Origin: Oceanospirillaceae bacterium
GTDB taxonomy: Bacteria > Pseudomonadota > Gammaproteobacteria > Pseudomonadales > Litoribrevibacteraceae
Direction: 5' to 3'
NCBI GenBank assembly: GCA_015665455.1
Contig: JADFAD010000009.1
Coordinates: 124,001 to 188,000, forward strand
DNA: 64,000 nucleotides
Part shown: positions 9,341 through 18,447 of the stretch, one piece after another
Numbering within the stretch: the stretch's first letter is position 1
How the letters are laid out: every line of letters begins with the position of its first letter
The notes under the pieces: model-generated
Told to the model about the DNA's origin: nothing
The model's input: the letters and a program-made list of their open reading frames with translations, nothing else
Database searches by the model: none
Translations under genes and position numbers: made by a program

Positions 9341-10523
9341 GCGCTAACCTCCTTTTGATGTTCGCTTGAAGAACAAAGTGATCAATCAATGGAGCAAATA
9401 AGTTAGCAAACAAAATCGCCAACATCATACCTTCAGGGAAAGCAGGATTTACTACTCGAATGAGAACAACCATGAAGCCAATCAGAGCACCGAAGTACCA
9501 CTTACCAGTATTGGTCATTGAAGCAGAAACCGGATCTGTTGCCATAAAGAACATACCTATAGCAAAGCCACCAATCACCAAATGCCAATGCCAAGGAAGA
9601 TCAAACATCGGGTTCGTTTCTGAACCTACACTGTTTAATAGCAATGTGGTAGCAACCATACCAATCATTACACCCGCGACGACACGCCAGGAAGCAATAC
9701 CAGTCATTAGTAATACACCACCACCCAGCAAAAGCATCAACGTAGATGTTTCACCAATTGAGCCTTGGATAGTTCCGTAGAATGCATCGGCCCAAGTAAT
9801 ACCGTTCGCCACAATCGCATCTACACCGCCAACAGCAGCAAGACTTAATGGTGTTGCACCACTAAAACCATCAACTGCAGTCCAAACAGCGTCACCTGAC
9901 ATTTGAGCAGGATAAGCAAAGAATAAGAATGCACGTCCAGTTAACGCAGGGTTAAGGAAGTTTTTGCCTGTACCACCAAAGACTTCTTTACCAATCACCA
10001 CACCAAAACTGATGCCCAAGGCTACCTGCCATAGAGGAACAGATGGAGGAAGAATCAAAGCAAAAAGAATTGACGTTACAAAGAAACCTTCATTTACTTC
10101 GTGGCCACGTACCATTGCAAACAGTACTTCCCAGAATCCACCAACGATAAAGACCGTTAAGTAAATAGGCAAGAAATACGCCGCACCAAACATGAAGTTA
10201 TCAATCAGGCTTGCAGGGTCATGACCTGTGAATAGCATTGCATGCCAATCAGAAGGTGCAGCCATACCGCCAGCAATTGCAGTATTCGCCTGTAAACCAA
10301 TGTTCCACATACCGTAGAACATAGCAGGCCATAAGCAGAACCAAACAGTAATCATCATGCGCTTAAGGTCTATGCCATCACGAACATGAGCTGTCGATTT
10401 AGTTGTGCTTGAAGGTGAGTAGAAAATAGTATCAGCAGCTTCGTAAAGCGCGTACCACTTCTCGTATTTGCCCCCTTTATGGAACTGAGGCTCGATTTTG
10501 TCCAGGAATCCTCTAAGACTCAC
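9330..10523 (-). CDS. nqrB: Na+-NQR subunit B, riboflavin/FMN membrane subunit
   Basis: NqrB is the largest membrane subunit (397 residues, about ten helices). It carries covalent FMN and, in characterised enzymes, riboflavin and the sodium channel. The FMN acceptor motif [10 protein letters not shown] lies near residue 222. [21 protein letters not shown] and [17 protein letters not shown] are conserved membrane segments. The start is GTG at 10523, preceded by AAGGAGGG formed by the end of nqrA, so nqrA and nqrB are translationally linked. Confidence 0.97.
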   Translation of the reverse strand: MSLRGFLDKIEPQFHKGGKYEKWYALYEAADTIFYSPSSTTKSTAHVRDGIDLKRMMITVWFCLWPAMFYGMWNIGLQANTAIAGGMAAPSDWHAMLFTGHDPASLIDNFMFGAAYFLPIYLTVFIVGGFWEVLFAMVRGHEVNEGFFVTSILFALILPPSVPLWQVALGISFGVVIGKEVFGGTGKNFLNPALTGRAFLFFAYPAQMSGDAVWTAVDGFSGATPLSLAAVGGVDAIVANGITWADAFYGTIQGSIGETSTLMLLLGGGVLLMTGIASWRVVAGVMIGMVATTLLLNSVGSETNPMFDLPWHWHLVIGGFAIGMFFMATDPVSASMTNTGKWYFGALIGFMVVLIRVVNPAFPEGMMLAILFANLFAPLIDHFVLQANIKRRLARGQ

Positions 10524-10526
10524 GAA

Positions 10527-11870
10527 TTATCCCTCCTTCTCAATGCGGGTCAAATTATCACGTAAGATTGGGCCGTACTCATATTTACCAGGGCAAACAA
10601 AAGTACAAAGCGCTAAATCTTCTTCATCCAACTCAAGCGCACCCAACAATTGAGCTTGCTCTGTATCACCCACGATTAATGCGCGGAGTAAATAAGTTGG
10701 AAGAATATCCAAAGGCATAACTTTCTCATATAAACCAACAGGAACCATGGCTCTTTCACTACCGTTAGTGTTGGTAGTGAAATTAAATAGGCGACTTGGC
10801 GACAATTTAGAAAGGTATATATTCAACAACGAGAATCGCTGAGTTCCTGGAGATAACCACCCCATGAAATCACGAGTATCGCCTTCTACAAGCACAGAAA
10901 CCTGTGTGTGGTAACGTCCTAAATAGCTGACAGGACCACGGACCGAGCGACCACCAAAAACTGAGCCGGAAATAATACGGTTATTATCGCCGATCAACTC
11001 ACCTTCAGTTAACTCAACTAGGTTAGCGCCCACGCGGGTACGAACTAAGCCTGGAGTTTTAACCTGAGAACCACCTAAAGCAACAACTCGGGAGACATCC
11101 AATCGACCAGAAGTAAACAAGTTCGCAATAGCGATTACATCTTGATAGTTAACAGTCCAAACGGTTTTGTTTGCGCTTACAGGATCCAAATTATGAATAT
11201 GCGTACCAGGTAAACCAGCAGGATGAGGGCCCCCAAAAGTAGCCAACTCAATATTTGCATCAGTTGAGACTGGTGTATTAGCACCGCTCGCCTGGCAAAC
11301 AAACACTTTACCATCAGTCAGCTTAGCTAAAAGCTGAAGACCCTGCTTAAAAGCAGCTTCTTTTTCCTGAATGATTATCTGCGGATCACCTGCCAATGGA
11401 TTTGTATCAATTGCCTGTACAAATATTGACGATGGTACAGACTTTATCTCTGGTACCTTACTGAACGGTCTAGTACGCAAAGCAATCCACATGCCTGAAT
11501 TAACAAGATTATCTTGTACATCTTCACGGCTTAAGCCAGCGATATCAGATTCGCTGGTCTTTGGAAATTCTATAGCGTCGTCACCACTAATTTCGATAAC
11601 AACGGACTGTAGAACTCGTTTCTCCCCACGGTTGATTTCAACCACAGTTCCGGATGCAGGTGCTGTATAAAGCACGCCTGGCGTCTTCTTATCGTTAAAC
11701 AATTCCTGCCCACACTTAACCTTATCACCTACAGCTACAGCCATAGTCGGTTTCATACCGTTGTAGTCAAAACCTACAACAGCAACAGTGCGCACTGGTT
11801 TGCCTTCACGAACAGATTGGTCAGGGCTTCCGGAGATGGGAAGATCAAGGCCACGTTTAAGCTTTATCAT
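10527..11870 (-). CDS. nqrA: Na+-NQR subunit A
   Basis: NqrA is the cytoplasmic subunit that contacts NqrB and binds ubiquinone. It has no cofactor. The protein starts [16 protein letters not shown], the standard NqrA N-terminus, so the ATG at 11870 is preferred over an in-frame GTG ten codons upstream. AGG lies nine bases before it. Typical blocks are [36 protein letters not shown] and FPGGHPAGL-like [14 protein letters not shown] context near residue 215 (read here as [14 protein letters not shown]). At 447 residues it is full length. It is the first gene of the operon, about 200 bases from the gap terminator. Confidence 0.96.
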   Translation of the reverse strand: MIKLKRGLDLPISGSPDQSVREGKPVRTVAVVGFDYNGMKPTMAVAVGDKVKCGQELFNDKKTPGVLYTAPASGTVVEINRGEKRVLQSVVIEISGDDAIEFPKTSESDIAGLSREDVQDNLVNSGMWIALRTRPFSKVPEIKSVPSSIFVQAIDTNPLAGDPQIIIQEKEAAFKQGLQLLAKLTDGKVFVCQASGANTPVSTDANIELATFGGPHPAGLPGTHIHNLDPVSANKTVWTVNYQDVIAIANLFTSGRLDVSRVVALGGSQVKTPGLVRTRVGANLVELTEGELIGDNNRIISGSVFGGRSVRGPVSYLGRYHTQVSVLVEGDTRDFMGWLSPGTQRFSLLNIYLSKLSPSRLFNFTTNTNGSERAMVPVGLYEKVMPLDILPTYLLRALIVGDTEQAQLLGALELDEEDLALCTFVCPGKYEYGPILRDNLTRIEKEG

Positions 11871-11902
11871 TCGTTTGCCTAGTCTCTCATCAAAGCTCAC
11901 TA

Positions 11903-11924
11903 ATACCCATTCTCATGTGGGTAT
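11903..11924 (-). promoter_or_regulatory. Hairpin in the nqr operon leader
   Basis: ATACCCAT (11903-11910) and GTGGGTAT (11917-11924) can form an 8-bp stem with one G-U pair and a 6-base loop, about 33-54 bases upstream of the nqrA ATG. There is no U-tract. The whole 11871-12067 interval must hold the operon promoter, but I could not assign -35/-10 elements with confidence. Confidence 0.3.
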
Positions 11925-12067
11925 GTAGCATGCTAATAAACTTTCAGGGGTTTCCCCCACCCAAAAATCCGCATGATTATAGCCAATGAAACACGGCTAT
12001 TACTACCATTGATATCAATAAAATTCGTTAAAAAATAAGACTATAGTGCAGATTTCATACAATCACT

Positions 12068-12106
12068 AAAAAAAAGACCACATACCGTTAAAGTACGTGG
12101 CCTTTT
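12068..12106 (-). terminator. Terminator of the GAPDH gene
   Basis: GGCCACGTAC and GTATGTGGTC (plus-strand 12093-12102 and 12076-12085) pair over ten positions with G-U wobbles. On the minus strand the stem is followed by a run of eight T. It lies about 60 bases beyond the gap stop. Confidence 0.85.
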
Positions 12107-12164
12107 ATAGCGTAGCAGAAGTATTTTTTTGGATTAAAATTTAACCCAAACTTCTTAACAACAC

Positions 12165-13610
12165 TTACTTAATTGCTAATGGATACTCTGGGAACTTACA
12201 ACCAGCAACCTGCTCAAGGATACGAACAACCTGGCAGCTATAACCAAATTCATTATCATACCAAACGTAAAGAACAGCTTTATCACCATCAATAATGGTT
12301 GCCTTACCGTCCACAATACCTGCTTTACGAGAACCAACAAAATCAGAAGATACAACCTCAGGTGAATCAACGTAATCAATTTGCTGCTGTAATTCAGAGT
12401 ACAATGCAGTACGACGAAGATAAGCATTAACTTCTTCAGCCGTTGTTTCCGACTTTAATGACAAGTTCAAGATTGCCATAGAAACGTTTGGCGTAGGAAC
12501 ACGAATCGCGTTGCCTGTTAACTTTCCTGCCATTTCTGGTAGAGCTTTAGATACGGCTTTCGCTGCACCAGTCTCTGTAATTACCATGTTTAATGGCGCA
12601 GAACGACCACGACGATCAGCACTGTGATAGTTATCAATCAAGTTCTGGTCATTAGTATATGAATGAACAGTTTCAACGTGACCGTGATTAATACCAAACT
12701 CATCATTGATTGCTTTCAATACAGGCGTAATAGCGTTTGTAGTACAAGACGCTGCTGAGATCAGCTTATCTGACTCTTCGATGTCATCACTGTTGATGCC
12801 ATAAACGATATTCTTCATATCGCCTTTGCCTGGTGCAGTCAGGATTGCTTTTGCAGCACCCTTAGCTTCCAGATGCAAAGAAAGACCATCAACATCACGC
12901 CAAATACCCGTATTATCAACAACGATTGCGTTGTTTATACCGAATTCAGTGTAATCAACTGCGTCAGGAGAGCTAGAGTAGATAACCTTAATGAAGTGAC
13001 CGTTTGCAATAATGCCACAATTTTCTTCATCAACCGTGATTGTACCTTGGAAAGAACCATGAACAGAATCACGACGAAGCAAGCTTGCACGTTTCTCTAG
13101 ATCTTTACCTTTGCCTTTACGAACAACAATAGCTCGTAAACGAGTATTTTCACCACTGCCCGCTTTCTCGATTAAGATACGAGCAACTAGACGACCGATA
13201 CGACCAAAGCCGTATAAAACAACATCGCGACCTTCCTGCTTAGTATCCGCAGAATTCAAACCAGCCAATTCAGAAGTAACAAATGTAAGAGCGTCTGTAC
13301 CTTCTGGCTGCTTGCTTAGAAGATAGCCCAACTTACCAATATCAATACGTGCATTACGAACACCAAGTTCAAGCAATGCTTCAACAACCTTAAGACTATC
13401 AACAACGGATAGTTCTGAGCCTTCAATACGGCGAGCAGCACGATGTGATTTTAAAATATGAATAACAGAACGATTCAACAAAGAGCGACCGTAAACTGTT
13501 GCGATCACATTACGATCACGGCTTAGTTTACCAACCAAAGGAATCATGGTTTCAGCTACTTCTTCACGCTTTTTCCAATCAGAAAAAATTGTTTCTGCAA
13601 TATCAGTCAC
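12165..13610 (-). CDS. gap: Long-form glyceraldehyde-3-phosphate dehydrogenase
   Basis: A GAPDH that oxidises glyceraldehyde-3-P to 1,3-bisphosphoglycerate. The catalytic cysteine is in SAASCTTNAITP near residue 287 and the paired histidine in VETVHSYTNDQNL. YGFGRIGRLVAR is the NAD Rossmann motif, YVWYDNEFGYS the C-terminal helix. The protein is 481 residues, about 130 longer than ordinary GAPDH; the extra length is an N-terminal helical domain, as in Pseudomonas PA3001. The longest frame begins at a TTG, but GTG at 13610 (MTDIAET) has AAAGG eight bases upstream and fits better. It is divergent from mfd. Confidence 0.9.
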   Translation of the reverse strand: MTDIAETIFSDWKKREEVAETMIPLVGKLSRDRNVIATVYGRSLLNRSVIHILKSHRAARRIEGSELSVVDSLKVVEALLELGVRNARIDIGKLGYLLSKQPEGTDALTFVTSELAGLNSADTKQEGRDVVLYGFGRIGRLVARILIEKAGSGENTRLRAIVVRKGKGKDLEKRASLLRRDSVHGSFQGTITVDEENCGIIANGHFIKVIYSSSPDAVDYTEFGINNAIVVDNTGIWRDVDGLSLHLEAKGAAKAILTAPGKGDMKNIVYGINSDDIEESDKLISAASCTTNAITPVLKAINDEFGINHGHVETVHSYTNDQNLIDNYHSADRRGRSAPLNMVITETGAAKAVSKALPEMAGKLTGNAIRVPTPNVSMAILNLSLKSETTAEEVNAYLRRTALYSELQQQIDYVDSPEVVSSDFVGSRKAGIVDGKATIIDGDKAVLYVWYDNEFGYSCQVVRILEQVAGCKFPEYPLAIK

Positions 13611-13901
13611 AAGGGCACCTTTAAACAAACACGTTCAACACTATGTCAAACTCAAGTGAATACTGATTGAAGACTCATGTAATATCATCCATGACTCACT
13701 TAAACCAATCAGCATGAAAAAATCGCGCATATTATCTTGTGTATGTACCTAAAACGCAACTTTGTTGGCGCGAAATGCCTCATAAAGTTAACGAAAGGTC
13801 AGTTTCTGTTAATCGAACACTAGATCAGCAAACTCAATCAGGTAGAATGCGGACGCAATATTCAATTTTATTTTCAGGTAAATGCAGGACGCGCGCGCAT
13901 T

Positions 13902-16900
13902 ATGCTATTCAGCTCCAATACTTTAGTTCAATCCATCAAGCCCGGCGACCATAAACGATACGGTCAAGTAATTGGTTCAGCCAAAGCTCTGCTCATCGCG
14001 CAACACATGAAAAAGCACCAATGCATCGGCCTAGTTATCACTGAAAACAACAGTCAGGCCGACCTACTGACACAAGAACTCAGTTTTTTTGGTGGCACCG
14101 ACACGCCTGTTTTTAATTTTCCTGATTGGGAAACGCTTCCTTACGACAGCTTTTCACCCCATCAAGACATTATCTCTGACAGACTCAAAACGCTTGAACT
14201 CTTAGCGAAAAGTAAAAAGGGCCTCTTAGTCATATCCGCTCAAACATTGATGCAAAAGGTGCCGCCTCAATCATTCATCGGCCAATATGTATTCTCAATT
14301 CAGAATGGCTCAAACCTAAACATCGATAAGTTAAGACAACGGTTAGCACACGCAGGCTACCAGAATGTTGACACTGTATACGAGCACGGTGAATATTCGA
14401 TTCGAGGCTCCATCATCGACCTATTTCCTATGGGGCATGACACACCTTACCGAATAGAACTGTTCGATAACGAAATAGAAAGCTTAAGAAGCTTTGATCC
14501 TGAGAACCAAAGATCCATTGAAAAGCACGACGAGATCAGTCTTCTTCCTGCACGTGAATTTCCGTGCGACCAAGACAGCCTAAAAAGCTTTCGAGCAGTA
14601 TGGCGTGATAAATTTGATCAATCTCACAAAGCCCCAATCCTCAAAGACCTTCAAAACAATCTAATTCCAGCAGGCATTGAATACTACCAACCGCTGTTTT
14701 TTGATGGGATGAGTACATTGCTCGACTACCTTCCCGAAGAAGCCATGATCTTTTCTTTTGAAGACATCAATTCCAGCTTTGAAAAGTTCTGGGGAGACAT
14801 AGAACAACGTCACGAAAGTCTACGTCACGACATTGAAAGACCCATCGTAGAACCGCTTGAGCTTTATTCACGACCGACGAGTCTTCTATCCCGACTAAAA
14901 GACTTCCAAAGAATTACGTTAGCTGAAGGCTCTCTAAAGGAACAAGAAGGCAGAATAAATCTACCGACTCAGAAAGCACCTGACATGAGCGTAGATCATC
15001 GATTGGCCGAACCTTACAGCAGAATTGTTCAATTCAGCAAAGATTTTGAAGGCTCGATCACCTTAATTCCAGACTCCCCCGGTCGCAGAGAAACACTTTC
15101 AGATTCACTGAAAGCTGCGGGAGTAACTGTAAAGTCAATCAATCATTGGCACGAGCTTGAAGAAGCAAATAGCAATTGCGTCCAACTGTTAATTGCCCCT
15201 CTTTCTCAAGGCGTCATATTTCAGGAACAATCGCTCGCATTAATTACAGAGCAAGAACTGTTTGGTCACAGTGTCAGTCAAAAACGAAGAACCACCAAAA
15301 TAGACGACAACAGCGATCAGGTAGTTAAAAACCTCACTGAATTGAAAATTGATTCACCAGTCGTTCATTTAGATCACGGTGTAGGCCGCTATCGAGGCCT
15401 AGAAACCATTGAATTAGAAGGCCAAGCCAATGAATTTCTAATTCTCGAATACGCCGATGACGCCAAGCTTTACGTGCCAGTAAATAACTTACATATGATT
15501 GCGCGCTATTCCGGTTCCAGCGATGAGAATGCGCCCATCAATAAGCTAGGCTCAGAAAGATGGAGCCAAGCCAAAAGAAAGGCCGCAGAAAAAGCACGAG
15601 ATGCAGCCGCTCAATTGCTTGATATTTACGCCCGAAGAGCAGCCAAAAAAGGCTTTAAGTTTGATTTACCTGACAGCTCATACCGTCAATTTGCAGGAAA
15701 CTTCCCGTTCGAAGAAACACCTGATCAAGCTCAAGCCATTAACGCCGTATTACAAGACATGCATAAAGCAACACCCATGGACCGACTCGTCTGCGGTGAT
15801 GTTGGTTTCGGTAAAACAGAAGTAGCGATGCGCGCTGCATTCATGGCCGTTCAATCCGGCAAACAAGTTGCGGCATTAGTACCAACCACGTTACTTGCTC
15901 AGCAACATTACGAGAGCTTTCGCGACCGATTCGCTGACTGGCCAGTAAAGGTCGAAGTGCTTTCTCGATTCAAAACAACGAAAGAACAAAACACAGCCAT
16001 CCAGCTTCTTGAAGAAGGTAAAATCGACATCCTAGTGGGCACCCACAAGATCATTCACGGCAGCGTTAAATTCAAAGACCTCGGTTTACTCATCATTGAT
16101 GAAGAACACAGATTCGGAGTTCAACAGAAAGAAAAACTAAAATCACTTCGTTCAGACGTAGACATTCTCACACTGACGGCTACCCCGATTCCTCGCACAC
16201 TCAACATGTCCATGTCTGGTATCCGCGACCTTTCGATCATTGCTACGCCTCCTGCAAAAAGACTGTCCGTAAAAACATTTGTTCGCCAGCGTGACGATGT
16301 AACCGTTCGTGAAGCTCTCCTACGAGAAGTATTACGAGGCGGCCAAGTTTATTTCCTTCACAACGAAGTAAAAACCATCGAAAAGGTGGCCCAAGATTTA
16401 CGTGAATTAATGCCAGAAGCGCGCATTGAGTTTGCGCACGGACAAATGAGAGAATCTGAACTTGAACGAATCATGTCAGACTTCTACCACCGAAGATTCA
16501 ACATCCTAGTTTGCACAACCATTATCGAGACGGGGATTGATGTCCCCAATGCAAATACAATCGTCATCGAACGAGCAGATAAGTTCGGTCTAGCGCAACT
16601 GCATCAATTAAGAGGACGCGTAGGTCGATCGCACCATCAAGCCTACGCATATCTTATGACCCCTCCTCCTCGTAGCCTTACCAAAGACGCAGTAAAAAGA
16701 CTTGAAGCCATCAGCGCAGCTGACACGCTAGGCGCAGGCTTTACTCTTGCAACGCACGATTTAGAAATACGAGGCGCTGGCGAGTTACTTGGAGACGATC
16801 AAAGCGGCCAGATTGAAGGCGTCGGATTTACACTTTATATGGAGCTACTCGAAGACGCAGTAAAAGCCATCAAAGAAGGCAAAGAGCCTAATCTCGACAA

Positions 16901-17354
16901 ACCATTACAACAATCAACAGACATCAACCTCAAGCTACCAGCCTTAATTCCCAATGAATACCTACCTGATATTCACGAACGCTTGATCATTTACAAACGA
17001 ATATCTAACGCTAAAAACAAACAAGCCCTACACGACCTCAAGGTCGAAATGATTGACCGTTTCGGGTTATTACCCGAAGCCACGAAGAATTTATTTAAAG
17101 TGACAGAACTGCGATTTAAAGCAGAGAAGTTAGGCGTATGCAAAATTGAAGCAGGGCAAAATTCAGGGAAAATGGTCTTTGCTTCAGACACATCCGTTGA
17201 TACATTCACCATTGTCACCATGATGCAGTCACAACCGCAGAAGTATAAACTTCAAGGCGGAAACCAGCTTCAATTTACAATTGACATGAACAAGTCTGAG
17301 CGTCGTTTTCAAGTAGTAGACACCCTGCTTAACGACCTAACACCTAAGGAATAG
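13902..17354 (+). CDS. mfd: Transcription-repair coupling factor Mfd
   Basis: Mfd pushes or removes RNA polymerase stalled at DNA lesions and recruits UvrA. The 1150 residues are full length. The N-terminal UvrB-like module begins with the first 300 residues (FNFPDWETLPYDSFSPHQD). The RNA-polymerase-interacting domain shows PVVHLDHGVGRYRGLE near residue 485. The RecG-like motor has Walker A GDVGFGKTE near residue 632, DEEH near 732, TATPIPRTL, and TTIIETGIDVPNANT with QLRGRVGRS. A D7 inhibitory domain ends the protein. The ATG at 13902 has a GGAC sequence upstream but no strong SD. csiV follows after two bases. Confidence 0.97.
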   Translation: MLFSSNTLVQSIKPGDHKRYGQVIGSAKALLIAQHMKKHQCIGLVITENNSQADLLTQELSFFGGTDTPVFNFPDWETLPYDSFSPHQDIISDRLKTLELLAKSKKGLLVISAQTLMQKVPPQSFIGQYVFSIQNGSNLNIDKLRQRLAHAGYQNVDTVYEHGEYSIRGSIIDLFPMGHDTPYRIELFDNEIESLRSFDPENQRSIEKHDEISLLPAREFPCDQDSLKSFRAVWRDKFDQSHKAPILKDLQNNLIPAGIEYYQPLFFDGMSTLLDYLPEEAMIFSFEDINSSFEKFWGDIEQRHESLRHDIERPIVEPLELYSRPTSLLSRLKDFQRITLAEGSLKEQEGRINLPTQKAPDMSVDHRLAEPYSRIVQFSKDFEGSITLIPDSPGRRETLSDSLKAAGVTVKSINHWHELEEANSNCVQLLIAPLSQGVIFQEQSLALITEQELFGHSVSQKRRTTKIDDNSDQVVKNLTELKIDSPVVHLDHGVGRYRGLETIELEGQANEFLILEYADDAKLYVPVNNLHMIARYSGSSDENAPINKLGSERWSQAKRKAAEKARDAAAQLLDIYARRAAKKGFKFDLPDSSYRQFAGNFPFEETPDQAQAINAVLQDMHKATPMDRLVCGDVGFGKTEVAMRAAFMAVQSGKQVAALVPTTLLAQQHYESFRDRFADWPVKVEVLSRFKTTKEQNTAIQLLEEGKIDILVGTHKIIHGSVKFKDLGLLIIDEEHRFGVQQKEKLKSLRSDVDILTLTATPIPRTLNMSMSGIRDLSIIATPPAKRLSVKTFVRQRDDVTVREALLREVLRGGQVYFLHNEVKTIEKVAQDLRELMPEARIEFAHGQMRESELERIMSDFYHRRFNILVCTTIIETGIDVPNANTIVIERADKFGLAQLHQLRGRVGRSHHQAYAYLMTPPPRSLTKDAVKRLEAISAADTLGAGFTLATHDLEIRGAGELLGDDQSGQIEGVGFTLYMELLEDAVKAIKEGKEPNLDKPLQQSTDINLKLPALIPNEYLPDIHERLIIYKRISNAKNKQALHDLKVEMIDRFGLLPEATKNLFKVTELRFKAEKLGVCKIEAGQNSGKMVFASDTSVDTFTIVTMMQSQPQKYKLQGGNQLQFTIDMNKSERRFQVVDTLLNDLTPKE

Positions 17355-17356
17355 CA

Positions 17357-18400
17357 TTGAACAAGTTCTTTTATCCTATCGCACTTATTCTATCTGTAAC
17401 GGCAATGGCTGTACCGCTCAGCCATGCCGAGAATGACATTAACGCACTTGAGCTCTCTCAAGATTTGCAAAAGAACCCATCCAATCTCAATGGCAACCCC
17501 TTAACGAAGACCACAAACGGCTTAGACGCTGAAAATAACAAGAATCTAAACGTCAGTAATACCAACCAAGAGCTTTGGTTCAAGGTTGAAGTTATTATTT
17601 TTAAGTATGCAAATACAGATGTAACAGAGGTATTCCCTGCCCACGTGAATTTTGAAGCACCCAGTAACTTAATCCAACTGAAAGGCTTCGATTATCCATC
17701 TAACTTTCAAGAAATGGTAACAACTAAGGGGCTCACCTATTCATCGACCACAAATGACAGCTCCGTCACCCCACAAGCTAATCAGACTTCAAATGGGACA
17801 CAAGCCTCGACCACACCGCAAACACAGACCAACTTAACTCTGCCAGGTCTCAGCTATCAAACAGAGCCTTTAGAGCTCTTACAAAGCGCATTTAAAAGAA
17901 TTAAAAACAGCCAAAACCACGAAATATTAATCAGTACAGCATGGAAGCAGCCACTAAAAGACAAAGCTGAAGCTCCAACAATTCATCTGGTCGCAGGCGA
18001 CTGGTTTGACAACGAGCCAGAATTTGAAGGCTTCCTAAAAATCAGTAAGCAACGCTACATACACGCCTATGCGGATCTATTCTTACATCGCTACAGCCTT
18101 CAAACCGAGCTTAACTTCGAACAAACCAAAGACTTCTTTGACGAAAACAACCTAGACTCAACGCACCAAGGAATACAGCATCACCACATTCAATTATTTG
18201 ACTTAGCGACCGTAATCAACGACGACATAATAGAACAAGAAAACGAACAATCTTCTCGTTACATATCAACGGAAGTATTCACGATCTCAGAAGATAGAAT
18301 CATGAAACACTCAAAAGACTACTACTATCTAGACCATCCAAGACTTGGCGCACTTATCAAAGTAACACCCGTTGAAAAACTGGCTAAAGAAGCGGAATAA
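17357..18400 (+). CDS. csiV: CsiV-like peptidoglycan-binding periplasmic protein
   Basis: A 347-residue exported protein with a signal peptide (positive start, hydrophobic residues 6-20, cut near SHA-EN). A low-complexity Asn/Thr/Gln linker follows, and conserved blocks WFKVEVIIFKYAN near residue 73, YIHAYADLFLHR and DHPRLGALIKVTPVE at the end match the CsiV family. In Vibrio, CsiV binds peptidoglycan and modulates the response to D-amino acids. The TTG start at 17357 is supported by AAGGA eight bases upstream, located at the mfd stop, so the two genes are coupled. A csiV-like gene after mfd is the arrangement I recall from Pseudomonas. Confidence 0.85.
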   Translation: MNKFFYPIALILSVTAMAVPLSHAENDINALELSQDLQKNPSNLNGNPLTKTTNGLDAENNKNLNVSNTNQELWFKVEVIIFKYANTDVTEVFPAHVNFEAPSNLIQLKGFDYPSNFQEMVTTKGLTYSSTTNDSSVTPQANQTSNGTQASTTPQTQTNLTLPGLSYQTEPLELLQSAFKRIKNSQNHEILISTAWKQPLKDKAEAPTIHLVAGDWFDNEPEFEGFLKISKQRYIHAYADLFLHRYSLQTELNFEQTKDFFDENNLDSTHQGIQHHHIQLFDLATVINDDIIEQENEQSSRYISTEVFTISEDRIMKHSKDYYYLDHPRLGALIKVTPVEKLAKEAE

Positions 18401-18413
18401 GAGCTTATTCCGC
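18392..18413 (+). repeat. Perfect 10-bp inverted repeat over the csiV stop codon
   Basis: GCGGAATAAG (18392-18401) and CTTATTCCGC (18404-18413) are exact complements with a 2-base spacer, and the left arm contains the csiV TAA stop. Neither strand has a T-run immediately after the stem, so this is not a standard intrinsic terminator. It sits between the convergent csiV and dsbD and may mark or protect the 3' ends. Confidence 0.45.
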
Positions 18414-18447
18414 ATAATAAAAAAAGAATCAAACACCAAACAAGAAT

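Noticed and set aside
11870-11900. Longer nqrA starting at GTG 11900
   Set aside because: The ATG at 11870 gives the conserved [12 protein letters not shown] start; the extra ten residues are not family-like.
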